DNA from: Pseudoduganella lurida
Lineage (GTDB): Bacteria; Pseudomonadota; Gammaproteobacteria; Burkholderiales; Burkholderiaceae_D
Assembly: GCF_007830455.1 (NCBI RefSeq)
Contig: NZ_VLLB01000006.1
Location: 124,001 to 188,000, forward strand
DNA length: 64,000 nt
Direction of reading: 5' to 3'
A program made the position numbers and the translations under genes. Under the pieces are notes generated by a model, which ran no database searches, was not told where the DNA came from, and was given only the letters and a program-made list of their open reading frames with translations. This document shows positions 53,403 through 62,544 of the stretch, piece by piece (position 1 is the first letter of the stretch; each line of letters begins with the position of its first letter).

Positions 53403-54501
53403 CGGTACCACTCCTGATCAATGAAACGGCATGATAAGGCAAGTCGGGATCGACCGCGACGGGCACGCCCTTCTCCTGTGCCAGCACCTGCAGGTGCGCC
53501 ACTGCCTCCGCGGCCGGATCGCGCAGGATCAGCAGGTATGGCACGCGGCGCAGCAGCACGCGCGTGGCTTCGCCAATGCCGGGCTTGACCAGGTTGATGT
53601 CGGCGATGCCGTACTGCGCCGAGATCGCGGCCAGGCAGGCGCGCGACGTGGCAGCGGCACGCTCGCGCTCCAGCGGCACGGCGTCGGGAATCCCGGCACC
53701 GGCAGCGCGTTCCAGCGCCGCGGCCACGATGTCGTCGGCAAAGCTGCGCGAGCGGTCCTGTGGTGCGAAAGTTCCGTAGTACACGCAGCCATGAAAGTCG
53801 CCGGGCCCGATGGCCTCGTTCAGGATCGAACGGCTGATGAGGCCCGAAACGGTGGCGTTCAGGATGCTGGACGGGATCAGGTAGTCGGCCGCGGACGCGG
53901 CGCAGGCGGCCGTGCCGGCCAGGTCGGACAGCACGAACAGGCCGCTGTCGATGGCCACGCCATGGCGCGCATTGAACAGCGCCACCCAGTGTTCCAGCTC
54001 GCGGGAGATCACGCCCTTGCCGGTCCAGCCGTCGACGAACACGATCGATTCCGGCGCATGGCGGGCCACGATCGCCCCCAGCGCCACTTCGTCGATGCCG
54101 CGGTCGCGGATGATCGATACGGAATAATGGGCCGCCGCGCGGTCGAACACGCGGGCCAGCAGGTGCTTCAGGATCACTCCCACCGGCGTGCCGGCGCGGG
54201 CCAGCGATACCAGCGTGATGTCGCCGCCCCGCCGCGCGGCGATCAGGCTGGCCAGCACCAGGCAGTCGGCCGCCATCTGCTCGCGGTTCTCGCGGCATGC
54301 CGCATCGAACAGGTCGAGATAGCGCGCCGATGGCAGCGATTCCGGCGACAGCATCTCGCTGTAGTGCCGCTGGCCGGACTGGATCAGCGCTTCCTTGTCG
54401 GCCACGCTGACGAAGTCCTGCGCCGGCAGCTGCTTGAGCAGGATCTGCACGTCGTCGGCGCGGTAGCTGCCGGAGAAAGGGGTGTCGCGGGATGGCGTCA
54501 C
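53395..54501 (-). CDS. StiP-type phosphoribosyltransferase-like protein (PRTase-PELOTA)
   Basis: The 368 residues match the family named cysteine protease StiP in databases, which domain studies of Ter systems describe as a PRTase fused to a PELOTA RNA-binding domain. Visible features are the PRTase core (VSLARAGTPVGVILK, then ESIVFVDGWTGKG) and a C-terminal small domain (about 300-368). The start is GTG, overlapping the HAD stop as GTGA. It is one of two PRTase-type enzymes in the module. Confidence 0.82.
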   Translation of the reverse strand: MTPSRDTPFSGSYRADDVQILLKQLPAQDFVSVADKEALIQSGQRHYSEMLSPESLPSARYLDLFDAACRENREQMAADCLVLASLIAARRGGDITLVSLARAGTPVGVILKHLLARVFDRAAAHYSVSIIRDRGIDEVALGAIVARHAPESIVFVDGWTGKGVISRELEHWVALFNARHGVAIDSGLFVLSDLAGTAACAASAADYLIPSSILNATVSGLISRSILNEAIGPGDFHGCVYYGTFAPQDRSRSFADDIVAAALERAAGAGIPDAVPLERERAAATSRACLAAISAQYGIADINLVKPGIGEATRVLLRRVPYLLILRDPAAEAVAHLQVLAQEKGVPVAVDPDLPYHAVSLIRSGTDA

Positions 54502-55250
54502 AGCGCCTCCACCGTCAGCGCCGCCAGCTGCGTGCCGCGCGGGATGATCGCGTAGTCGCAGGCGGCCATGAAGCGCGCGTCCGACCGGCTGTCGCCCATG
54601 CCGAAGGTCATGATGGCACCATGCTGCTCGCGCAGCCGCGCCTGCACGTACTCGACGGCGCGCACCTTGTTCAGCCGCTGCGGCATGATGGCCAGGTTGT
54701 TGCCGTTGCGATGCAGGCAGAAGTCCTGCCCCTCGTCCGCCAGCCATGGCAGCACGGCCTCCGCTTCGACGGGATCGAGGCGCTCGGACCGCTTGTCCGG
54801 ATCCTTCACCACCACGTAGAACGGCAGGCCGTAGTCCTCGATCAGGCGCGCGCGCATGGCCAGGCCGGCACGTTCCGCGTACGCGTCGATCACCGCCATG
54901 GCCCGGCGCAGGCCCGGCAGCGCGGTCGCCATGTCGTCGCCCATGCGGGCCAGCCAGACGGGGTCCGGCGCGCCGTCGGGGGCCAGCACGATGCCGCCGT
55001 AGTCGATGATCTGGTAGCTCGTGAACGGCAGGCGCACGCGGCCCAGCGCATCGCGGTTGCGCGCCGTGGCGGGAATCATCGTCATGCCGGCGGCGAAGTG
55101 CTCGATGAAGGCGCGCTGCCGCCCGTTGGTGTACGAGATCGGCGCGCCGTCCTTCAGGAAGGCCACCGGCTCCAGCACATCGTCCGCGCCGCACTTGGGC
55201 AGCGAGGTAAACAGGGTGTCGTCGAGGTCGACGAACAGGAATTTATTCAA
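54498..55250 (-). CDS. HAD-superfamily phosphatase of the Ter module
   Basis: The 250 residues begin MNKFLFVDLDDTLF, with the catalytic aspartates in DLDDT (Asp8, Asp10), and end with GMGDSRSDARF (motif IV). A cap domain lies between. It probably dephosphorylates a sugar- or nucleotide-phosphate intermediate. The start is TTG, seven bases after GGAG, overlapping the preceding stop by eight bases; no in-frame ATG exists before the DLDDT motif except far upstream inside the other gene. Confidence 0.88.
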   Translation of the reverse strand: MNKFLFVDLDDTLFTSLPKCGADDVLEPVAFLKDGAPISYTNGRQRAFIEHFAAGMTMIPATARNRDALGRVRLPFTSYQIIDYGGIVLAPDGAPDPVWLARMGDDMATALPGLRRAMAVIDAYAERAGLAMRARLIEDYGLPFYVVVKDPDKRSERLDPVEAEAVLPWLADEGQDFCLHRNGNNLAIMPQRLNKVRAVEYVQARLREQHGAIMTFGMGDSRSDARFMAACDYAIIPRGTQLAALTVEAL

Positions 55251-56415
55251 CGTGATGCTCCGAGCGGAAGTGGATGAGCCGGGCGCCGAGCTGCGCGGCG
55301 AGCGCATGGAGCCCGTCCTGCTGGCTATTGTCGAGCGGCGTTTCGTGGCAGATGAACACGTGCGCATACTGGCCGGGCCGCACGTTGTACAGGTAGTTGG
55401 CGACGCCCTCGCCGTAGTTGTCGGCGAAGGCCAGGCGGCTGCCGATGGCGCCCCATTGCAGGATCGGCGAGCGCGTGGTGGACTGCACGGCCACGTCGAT
55501 GCCCCGATCTTCCAGCGCGCACGCCAGCACGAACGGCGCGTGCATGAATTCGCCCGTGCCAAGCACCAGCACGGATTCGCCGGGCTGCACGGAGGACGCC
55601 AGGGCTGCCACGATCGATGACGGGACCGTCAGCCTGTGCGCCAGCCCGGTACGGCCGAATGCGCCGCCGACCGGCAAGCTGCCGGCCGCGCCCACGATCT
55701 GTGCCGGCGGGGCCTGCGGTGGCGCGTCGCCGGCCTCGAACGCATAGCTGCCCTGCAGCGCGGCGCCCAGGGTGACGGGCAGGCCGATGTCACGCCCCAG
55801 TTCGGCCGCGGCCCCTGACCCCATGAAGTTGGCCAGCGTGACCACGTGGACGTGCGCCAGCGCGGGATTGAGCGCGCGGCAGGCGGCGGCCAGGTTGCGG
55901 AAGGTGTTGCCCGTGCTGGCCTCGTCGTCCACCAGCACCAGCGTGCGGGCGCGCAGGAACAGCTCGCGCAGCGTCGCGTCCACGGGCAGGTGCAGGAACT
56001 GGCGCGGCGCATGGCTGTGCGCTTCGGTGAATTCGATCAGGGGCACGCCATCCATGCGGTAGCGGGTGGTGTGCAGGAACAGCGCTTCCTGCGCGCCATC
56101 GCCGGCCAGGTGGGCATCGAACACGCCCTGCCCCAGCCCGACGGCCGTCTCGGCCAGCCCGACGAACACCAGGGGACCGGGCAGGTCCGCCGGCAGCTGG
56201 GCGGCCAATGCCGCATGCAGCGCGCGCATGGCGGCGGGACGCGAAGGCCAGTGCTTGCCCAGCACCTTGCTGACGAACAGGAAGCCGCGGCGTGCATTGG
56301 CGCGGGCACCGAAGCCCAGCAGCGCATCGAGGGCGAACGGCCCGGGTGCCACGTCAACGCGCAGCACGCCGGTGGGCATGGCGATCTCGCGGCTGTCCGT
56401 CACGAGGGTCGTCAT
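55243..56415 (-). CDS. Phosphoribosyltransferase fused to a TRSP domain
   Basis: The 390 residues have a type I PRTase domain with the PRPP-binding loop LVDDEASTGNT (about 161-171) and a C-terminal TRSP domain (about 250-390) carrying the name-giving TRSP residues in STTRSPILQWGA. Both enzymes are known from Ter operons and are predicted to build a nucleoside-like compound. The ATG overlaps the ATP-grasp stop as ATGA. Confidence 0.87.
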   Translation of the reverse strand: MTTLVTDSREIAMPTGVLRVDVAPGPFALDALLGFGARANARRGFLFVSKVLGKHWPSRPAAMRALHAALAAQLPADLPGPLVFVGLAETAVGLGQGVFDAHLAGDGAQEALFLHTTRYRMDGVPLIEFTEAHSHAPRQFLHLPVDATLRELFLRARTLVLVDDEASTGNTFRNLAAACRALNPALAHVHVVTLANFMGSGAAAELGRDIGLPVTLGAALQGSYAFEAGDAPPQAPPAQIVGAAGSLPVGGAFGRTGLAHRLTVPSSIVAALASSVQPGESVLVLGTGEFMHAPFVLACALEDRGIDVAVQSTTRSPILQWGAIGSRLAFADNYGEGVANYLYNVRPGQYAHVFICHETPLDNSQQDGLHALAAQLGARLIHFRSEHHVE

Positions 56416-57434
56416 GCGTCCTCCGCCAGCACGACCGGCAGCGCCGCCTCGGCCACCCGCACGCCGGCGCGCACCGGCGGTATGTCGATGCGGTCGAAGC
56501 CCTGGTCGAAGCCGGCCAGCGCCACGTAGGGCAGCACGGGGCCGGCCAGGCAGGCCATGCCGATGCCGCCGGACATGCGGGGATTGATCTCCAGCAGCCG
56601 CAGCCGCCCTTCGTGCTCGCGGAACTGCACGTTGAACAGGCCGTTCAGGCCGTAATCGGCCGTCAACTTCGCCGTGGCGGCGAGGATGTCTGCACGAGGA
56701 TCGATCACCTGCCCCGTGCCGGCCGCCATTGGCTTGCGGCGCGGGACGGCGCACACCAGGCGCCCGGCGTCGCCCACGCAATCGACGCTGTACTCGTGGC
56801 CGTCGAGGTACTCCATCAGCAGCATCGTGCGGAAGTCTTCCAGCTGGCCGAGGCCCGTGCGCAGGTCCTCCAGGCCGATGTGATACTGCTCGCCGGCCAG
56901 CAGCAGTTGCGCGCTGCTGCGCCGTTCGTCCAGGATCGCAAAGCCCAGCCCATACACGGACTGGGAAGGCTTCACGCACAGCTTGCCGTGCTTCGCGCGC
57001 AGCACGGCGTGCGCCGCATCGAATCCGGCCAGCGTCGTGAAGGGCAGCGTTTCCGGCGGCGCGGCCAGCGGCAGGTCGACCGTCGCATAGAAGCGCGCCT
57101 TGTCGTGCAGGAGCTCTAGCACGGCCGGGCTGCCCACCGTCAGCACGCGCGTGCCCATGGCAGCAAAGCGCTCTGCCGCACCGCTGATCAATGCCGCCTC
57201 GCGGCCCGGCACGAAGATGCCCACCTCGTGCCGGCGGCAGAAGTCGAGGCACCAGGCCAGGTACTCCTCGCCCTTCAGCTTCGGTTCCAGCTCGAAATGG
57301 TCGGCGGCCGCGGCGGCGATGCCGGCGCTGCCGGCGGTGTAGATCAGGCGATAGCGGCCCGCCCGGTCTTCCTGCCGGATGAGCCGCATCGCCGTGGCGA
57401 CCGATGAAAACGTCCTGTTGAACCAGACCCGCAT
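56412..57434 (-). CDS. ATP-grasp ligase of the Ter module
   Basis: The 340 residues show a preATP-grasp region, a lysine-bearing stretch (KLCVKPSQSVYGLG), EYLDGHEYSVDCVG and the metal-binding end LLEINPRMSGG. It probably ligates a carboxylate to an amine during synthesis of the module's product. It is the first gene of the leftward unit, about 75 bases after a promoter. All four following genes overlap in sequence, so the order ATP-grasp, PRTase-TRSP, HAD, PRTase, CitE is translationally coupled. Confidence 0.9.
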   Translation of the reverse strand: MRVWFNRTFSSVATAMRLIRQEDRAGRYRLIYTAGSAGIAAAAADHFELEPKLKGEEYLAWCLDFCRRHEVGIFVPGREAALISGAAERFAAMGTRVLTVGSPAVLELLHDKARFYATVDLPLAAPPETLPFTTLAGFDAAHAVLRAKHGKLCVKPSQSVYGLGFAILDERRSSAQLLLAGEQYHIGLEDLRTGLGQLEDFRTMLLMEYLDGHEYSVDCVGDAGRLVCAVPRRKPMAAGTGQVIDPRADILAATAKLTADYGLNGLFNVQFREHEGRLRLLEINPRMSGGIGMACLAGPVLPYVALAGFDQGFDRIDIPPVRAGVRVAEAALPVVLAEDA

Positions 57435-57509
57435 AATGCCTCTGAAGTAGGGAAAGCGACCACCTTGCGTGGAACTATCCGGCCCCCGTTCTGCAGGCCA
57501 AACCTGCCA

Positions 57510-57537
57510 ACTATACTGGTTTTGCGGGCCGGCTCAA
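57510..57537 (-). promoter_or_regulatory. Sigma70-like promoter of the Ter biosynthetic unit
   Basis: On the minus strand TTGAGC (57537-57532), 16 bases, then TATAGT (57515-57510). The leader to the ATP-grasp start is about 70 bases. The rest of the 303-bp gap (57435-57737) shows no gene. Confidence 0.6.
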
Positions 57538-57737
57538 AACACGGCTGGCGCGCGCGGCACGCGGCATCCTTCGCCGGCATGGTCCGCACGCGCCGGCGAA
57601 AATTGCGCGGACCGGCGGCCGGGTCGGATAAGATGGCGTTTTAAACTACCCGCTTTCGGGGAAGTTCGCGCCTTTTGGCAGCGTATGGCCACACGTCAGC
57701 GCCTGCGCCGGGCCGGCTGCAACCCGAAGTGCGTCCT

Positions 57738-59075
57738 ATGCATAATCTACTGCTTGTCCTGCTGGCCTTCCTCCTCGTTGCATTGAACGGTTTCTTCGTG
57801 GCCGCCGAATTCGGCATCGTGACGCTGCGCCGCACCCGCGTGCGCGCCATCGCGAAAACGCAGGGCTTCAAGGGCCGCATCCTGGAAAAGGTGCACGGCC
57901 AGCTCGATGCCTACCTGTCGGCCTGCCAGCTGGGCATCACGCTGGCCTCGCTGGGCCTGGGCTGGATCGGCGAACCGGCGTTTGCCGGCCTGCTCGAACC
58001 GCTGCTGGCGGCCATCGGCATCACGTCGCAGGAAATCATCCACGGCATCTCGTTCGTCTTTGCCTTCGTCACCATCTCCTTCCTGCACATCGTCGTCGGC
58101 GAACTGGCGCCGAAATCGCTGGCGATCCGCATTCCGGAAGCGGTGGGCCTGTGGTGCGCCGTGCCGCTGTATGCGTTCTACTGGATGATGTATCCCGCCA
58201 TCTGGCTGCTGAACCAGAGCGCCAACATGGTGCTGCGCCTGGCCGGCCTGAAAGGCTCGGGCGGCCATGAGTCGCACTATTCGCTCGACGAGCTGAAGCT
58301 GATCCTGCGCACCAGCAAGCCGGGCGAGCAGTTCAACCGCGACGAGCGCAACATCCTGGCCAACACGCTGGACTTCTCGCAGCTGCGCGTCTCCGACCTG
58401 ATGCGACCCATCAACGAGGTGATCGCGCTGCAGGCCTCCCGCCCCATCGAGCAGAACCTGGAAACGGTGGTGCGCAACCGCTTCTCGCGCTATCCGTATT
58501 TCGACGAGGACGGCAACAGCGTGCTGGGCGTGGTGCACCTGAAGGACCTGTTCTTCGCCCAGCAGTCCGGCAAGCCGATCCACTCCTTCACGGCCTTCCT
58601 GCGCCCGGTGGAAACGATCTCCGCGCGCACGCCCGCGCTGGAACTGTTCCGCCGCTTCCGCGAAGGCGCGCCCCACTTCGCGCTGATCGGCGAAAAGGGC
58701 AAGCGCCCGGTCGGCTTCCTTACGCTGGACAACCTGCTGGGCGCGATGGTGGGCGAGATCCACGACGAATTCCGCCTCAACGAGAACGACTGGCTGAAGG
58801 GGGCCGACGGCACGCTGATCGGCAAGGCCAGCCTGCCGATCTTCTCGCTGGAACGGGTGCTGGGCATCGACATCGAGAACGAGGAAATGGGCCTCGACGA
58901 AGTGGAATCCGTGGGCGGCCTGGTCATGCTCAAGCTCGGCGACATCCCGAAACAGGGCCAGCGCGTGAGCTTCAATGCCTTCGACATCGTGGTGCGCAAG
59001 ATGAACGGCCCGCGCATCCTGCTGGTCAAGGTGATCCCCCGCCAGGTGCGTCCGGCCGAGGACGAGCAGGACTGA
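57738..59075 (+). CDS. CNNM/HlyC-CorC family membrane protein
   Basis: The 445 residues have a DUF21 membrane domain (helices near 1-22, 55-80, 95-120 and 130-150), paired CBS domains (about 205-335) and a C-terminal CorC_HlyC domain (about 350-435). Relatives such as CorC, YfjD and MpfA are linked to magnesium and cobalt export. Older annotations call this family hemolysin, which is not supported. The ATG at 57738 is preferred over an earlier frame without a helix. It is divergent from the Ter unit. Confidence 0.9.
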   Translation: MHNLLLVLLAFLLVALNGFFVAAEFGIVTLRRTRVRAIAKTQGFKGRILEKVHGQLDAYLSACQLGITLASLGLGWIGEPAFAGLLEPLLAAIGITSQEIIHGISFVFAFVTISFLHIVVGELAPKSLAIRIPEAVGLWCAVPLYAFYWMMYPAIWLLNQSANMVLRLAGLKGSGGHESHYSLDELKLILRTSKPGEQFNRDERNILANTLDFSQLRVSDLMRPINEVIALQASRPIEQNLETVVRNRFSRYPYFDEDGNSVLGVVHLKDLFFAQQSGKPIHSFTAFLRPVETISARTPALELFRRFREGAPHFALIGEKGKRPVGFLTLDNLLGAMVGEIHDEFRLNENDWLKGADGTLIGKASLPIFSLERVLGIDIENEEMGLDEVESVGGLVMLKLGDIPKQGQRVSFNAFDIVVRKMNGPRILLVKVIPRQVRPAEDEQD

Positions 59076-59122
59076 TCCGCCACTGGACTATACTCGGGGG
59101 CTTCACCACCGTGGAGATCCCG

Positions 59123-59890
59123 ATGCGTCCATCCTGTTCCGCCATCTTCCTCGCGCTCCTGCCGGCGCTCCTGCCGACATTCCTGCTGGCCGGCGCAGTC
59201 CACGCCGCACCCCAGTATGTCGAAGTGGGCAGCCAGCTGCCCCGCTTCAACCTGCTGAAGGAAGGCAGCCACCGCTACCTGCGCTACCTGCGCACGGCCG
59301 ACAGCAACACGGCGCTCGACATCTGGCAGCGCGACATCCACTTCGACGGCAAGCGCCTGCAGATCCGCCAGCGCTGGGACGCGGTCGGCAAGACGCCATC
59401 CACCAAATGGCTGGAATCGACGTTCGACACAGGCACCTTCCGGCCGCTGACGCACGTGCGCATCACGGAGAAGGACGGCAAGAAGACTGTCGAAGGTTTC
59501 GCGTTCGCGCCGGACCGCATCACCGGCCTGCCGGACCTGCCTGACAACACGCAGAAGGCGCTGGTGGTGCCCTCGCCCGAAGCGGCCTTCAACTTCGAGA
59601 CGGACATGGAATTTTTGCAGGCGCTGCCGCTGGCCGAGGGTTACGAGGCGCAGATCGTGTTCTATCACGCCGGCGGTGCGGCCGCGCCGGCGCGCTACAC
59701 GTTCAAGGTGGCGGGCAGCGAGGCGATCGGCGGCCCGGCGGGCCCGGTGGACTGCTGGCTCGTCACCACCGACTACAACCAGCCGGGCAGCGTGTCGAAG
59801 TTCTGGTACGCGAAAGGCACCCAGCAGATGGTGAAGCAGGAAAGCACGCTGCCGGATGGCCGCGTGCTGGTGAAGACGCTGCTGGACTGA
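59123..59890 (+). CDS. Hypothetical exported protein
   Basis: The 255 residues begin with a signal peptide (to about VHAAP, residue 28). The mature part reads like a beta-rich periplasmic domain similar in layout to DUF3108-type proteins, but I cannot assign it firmly. The ATG at 59123 lies about nine bases after GGAG; a GTG twelve bases earlier is less likely. It follows the CNNM gene by 47 bases. Confidence 0.75.
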   Translation: MRPSCSAIFLALLPALLPTFLLAGAVHAAPQYVEVGSQLPRFNLLKEGSHRYLRYLRTADSNTALDIWQRDIHFDGKRLQIRQRWDAVGKTPSTKWLESTFDTGTFRPLTHVRITEKDGKKTVEGFAFAPDRITGLPDLPDNTQKALVVPSPEAAFNFETDMEFLQALPLAEGYEAQIVFYHAGGAAAPARYTFKVAGSEAIGGPAGPVDCWLVTTDYNQPGSVSKFWYAKGTQQMVKQESTLPDGRVLVKTLLD

Positions 59891-59902
59891 TTGCAGGTTC
59901 CG

Positions 59903-60985
59903 TCACGGCGCCGCCTCGCCATGCGCAGGGCCGGCCTGGTGCGGCGTGACGGGATGCACATTGGTCCAGTTGCGCAGCAGGCCGAGCGCCACGGCCAGCA
60001 GCGTGGGCCCGATGAACAGGCCGACGAAGCCGAAGGCGATCACGCCGCCCAGCACGCCCAGCAGCACCAGCAGGAACGGCAGGCTGGAGCCGCGGCTGAT
60101 CAGCAGCGGCTTGACGACATTGTCCACGCCGCTGATCAGGAACACGCCCCACACGGCCATGAAGATCGCCCAGCCGGTGCTGCCCTGGTAGAACAGCCAC
60201 AGCGCGGCGCCGCCCCACACCAGCGGCGGCCCGACGGGAATCAGCGAGAACAGGAAGGTGGCCACGGCCAGCAGCGCCACGGCCGGCACGCCGGCGATCA
60301 GGAAGCCCACGGCGGCCACGGCGGCCTGCGCCAGCGCCGTGCCGAGCAGGCCGTACATCACGCCGCGCACGGTGCGGGCGACGGTGTCGGCCACCTCCAG
60401 CGCGTGCTCGCCCATGATCTTGTCCATGCCTACCGACAGGGCCCGCAGCAGCGTCTGGCCGTCGCGGTACAGGAAGAAGCTCACGAAGGCGGCCAGGCTC
60501 ACCTGCGCCACGCCGCTGCCCAGCACGATACCGCCGCCCAGCAGGAAGTGCCGGGCCGGCTCCATGAAGCGCTTGGCTGTATCGACCAGCTGTTCGCGGC
60601 TGCCGATCAGGCCTTCGAAATAATGGTAGGCACTGTCGCCGATGACGGGGATGGTGCGCAGCCAGGCCGGCGGCGCGATGGTGCCGGCGTCCAGCGCGGC
60701 GCGCAGCGCGCGGTACACATTGCCGGCGTTATCCGCCACGTTCCATGTCACGAGCGCCAGCGGCAGCAGGATCACGAGGACCAGCGACACGGTCATCACG
60801 GTGGCGGCCAGCGTGCCGCGGCCGCGCAGCCGCGCCACCAGCCGCAAGTACAGGGGCCAGCTGGAGATCGTGATCGCGCAGGCGAACAGCACGGCGGGGA
60901 GGAACGGCCGCAGCACCCACAGGCAGCCGATGACGAGGAAGACGATGGCCGCGAGGCGGGTATAGGGTTGAAAGCGCTTTTCCAT
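59903..60985 (-). CDS. AI-2E family transporter (PerM/YdiK-like)
   Basis: Inner-membrane protein of 360 residues with about eight helices, including the family pattern FFLYRDGQTLL and the C-terminal pair GPPLVWGGAALWL and GVIAFGFVGLFIGP. Members are named after an autoinducer-2 exporter but many export other substrates, and some act as Na+/H+ antiporters. It is convergent with the exported protein gene. Confidence 0.9.
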   Translation of the reverse strand: MEKRFQPYTRLAAIVFLVIGCLWVLRPFLPAVLFACAITISSWPLYLRLVARLRGRGTLAATVMTVSLVLVILLPLALVTWNVADNAGNVYRALRAALDAGTIAPPAWLRTIPVIGDSAYHYFEGLIGSREQLVDTAKRFMEPARHFLLGGGIVLGSGVAQVSLAAFVSFFLYRDGQTLLRALSVGMDKIMGEHALEVADTVARTVRGVMYGLLGTALAQAAVAAVGFLIAGVPAVALLAVATFLFSLIPVGPPLVWGGAALWLFYQGSTGWAIFMAVWGVFLISGVDNVVKPLLISRGSSLPFLLVLLGVLGGVIAFGFVGLFIGPTLLAVALGLLRNWTNVHPVTPHQAGPAHGEAAP

Positions 60986-61061
60986 GCGTTCGGCCGGCAG
61001 AATGGCGATGCGCCAGCTTAGCAGGGTTGCGCGGCGCCGCGGCCGCCTGGAACTTAAGGGT

Positions 61062-61649
61062 TCATGAAAGCAGCAGCTTCAGGTCGTGCACGATCGGCGC
61101 GGCGCCCTGGTTATGGCGCAGGAACAGGCGCGGCTTGCCCTGCTTGTCGAACACGTAGCTGCCGGCCGTGTGGTCGATCGTGTAGCTGTCCGGCGTCTGG
61201 CCCGGCACCTTCTGGAAGAACACCTTGAATTCCTGGGCCGTCTGGATCGTTTCGGCCGGCGTGCCGTACAGGCCCACGAAGCGCTTGTCGAAGGCCGGCG
61301 CGTATTCGCGCAGCAGCTCGGGCTTGTCGCGCTCCGGATCGAGCGTCACGAACAGCACCTGCACTTCGTCCGACTGCGGGCCCAGTTCCTTCATCACATT
61401 GGCCATTTCCGCCATCGTGGTCGGGCACACGTCCGGGCACTGCGTGTAGCCGAAGAACATGACGACGACCTTGCCCTTGTAGGTCTCCAGCGTGACGGGC
61501 TTGCCGTCGTGGTCCTTCAGCGAGAAGCCCTTGGCGTAGTTCAGGCCCGTGATGTCGGTGTTGTTGAAGGCCGGCCGGCGCTCCGAACAGGCGGCCAGTG
61601 CGAGGACGAGGAACAGCGGCATGCACAGCGCGGCGAACAGCTTTTTCAT
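61062..61649 (-). CDS. SCO1/SenC-family copper chaperone
   Basis: Membrane-anchored thioredoxin-fold protein that delivers copper to the CuA site of cytochrome oxidase. The 195 residues start with a lipoprotein signal (LALAAC), then CPDVC (copper-binding cysteines in TQCPDVCPT) and the histidine motif DHTAGSYV. It follows ctaB by one base, as in other betaproteobacteria, and closes the haem A assembly unit. Confidence 0.93.
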   Translation of the reverse strand: MKKLFAALCMPLFLVLALAACSERRPAFNNTDITGLNYAKGFSLKDHDGKPVTLETYKGKVVVMFFGYTQCPDVCPTTMAEMANVMKELGPQSDEVQVLFVTLDPERDKPELLREYAPAFDKRFVGLYGTPAETIQTAQEFKVFFQKVPGQTPDSYTIDHTAGSYVFDKQGKPRLFLRHNQGAAPIVHDLKLLLS

Positions 61650-61650
61650 G

Positions 61651-62544
61651 TCAGATCCGGACGTAGTGGTCGAGCAGCAGTGCGCCGAACAGCAGCGCCA
61701 GGTAGAGAATCGAGAACGCGAACGCCTTGCGGGCCAGCAGGTCGCTGTAGTTGCGCCAGATGCGCCAGCCGTACCACAGGAACACGGCATCCAGCACGAC
61801 GGCACTGGCCAGGTAGATCAGCCCGCTCATGCGCACCGCGAACGGCAGCAAGGTGGTGGCGGCCAGCGCGATCGAGTACAGGAACACGTGGAACTGCGTG
61901 AACCCCATGCCGTGCGTGATGGGCAGCATCGGCAGGCCGGACTTGGCGTAGTCGTCGCGGCGGTACAGGGCCAGCGCCCAGAAGTGCGGCGGCGTCCACA
62001 GGAAGATGATCAGCACCAGCAGCCAGGCCTGCATCGGCACGTCGTTGGCCACGGCCGCCCAGCCCAGCGCCGGCGGCATCGCGCCGGACAGCCCGCCGAT
62101 GACGATGTTCTGCGGCGTGGCCGGCTTCAGTATCATCGTGTAGATCACGGCATAGCCGACGAAGGTGACGAAGGTCAGCCACATCGTCAGCGGATTGACC
62201 AGCGCATACAGGATCCACATGCCCGCGCCACCGATGATGGCCGAAAAGACCATGGTCTGCTGCGGGGTGATCTCGCCGCGCGCCATCGGCCGGCGCGCGG
62301 TGCGGGCCATGCGCGCATCGATCTCGCGCTCGGCCAGGCAGTTGACGGCGAACGCAGCGCCGGCCAGCAGCCAGATGCCGATCGTGCCGGCGACGACGGT
62401 GCGCCAGGGCGGCAGCTCGTCGGTGGCGAGGAACATGCCGATGACCGCGCAGAACACCGCCAGTTGCGTCACGCGCGGCTTCGTCAGCGCCCAGTACTGG
62501 GCGACGCGGCTGGCGGTGGTGTGGGTCAGGGCTTGGGTGGTCAT
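61651..62544 (-). CDS. ctaB: Protoheme IX farnesyltransferase (haem O synthase)
   Basis: Membrane prenyltransferase that converts haem B to haem O. The 297 residues have about nine helices and the prenyl-diphosphate motif region NCLAEREIDARM with TARRPM. It overlaps ctaA by four bases and lies one base before the sco gene. Confidence 0.95.
   Translation of the reverse strand: MTTQALTHTTASRVAQYWALTKPRVTQLAVFCAVIGMFLATDELPPWRTVVAGTIGIWLLAGAAFAVNCLAEREIDARMARTARRPMARGEITPQQTMVFSAIIGGAGMWILYALVNPLTMWLTFVTFVGYAVIYTMILKPATPQNIVIGGLSGAMPPALGWAAVANDVPMQAWLLVLIIFLWTPPHFWALALYRRDDYAKSGLPMLPITHGMGFTQFHVFLYSIALAATTLLPFAVRMSGLIYLASAVVLDAVFLWYGWRIWRNYSDLLARKAFAFSILYLALLFGALLLDHYVRI

Noticed and set aside
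57738..59075. Haemolysin annotation for the CNNM protein
   Set aside because: The DUF21-CBS-CorC architecture indicates a membrane transport or regulation protein; the haemolysin name is historical.
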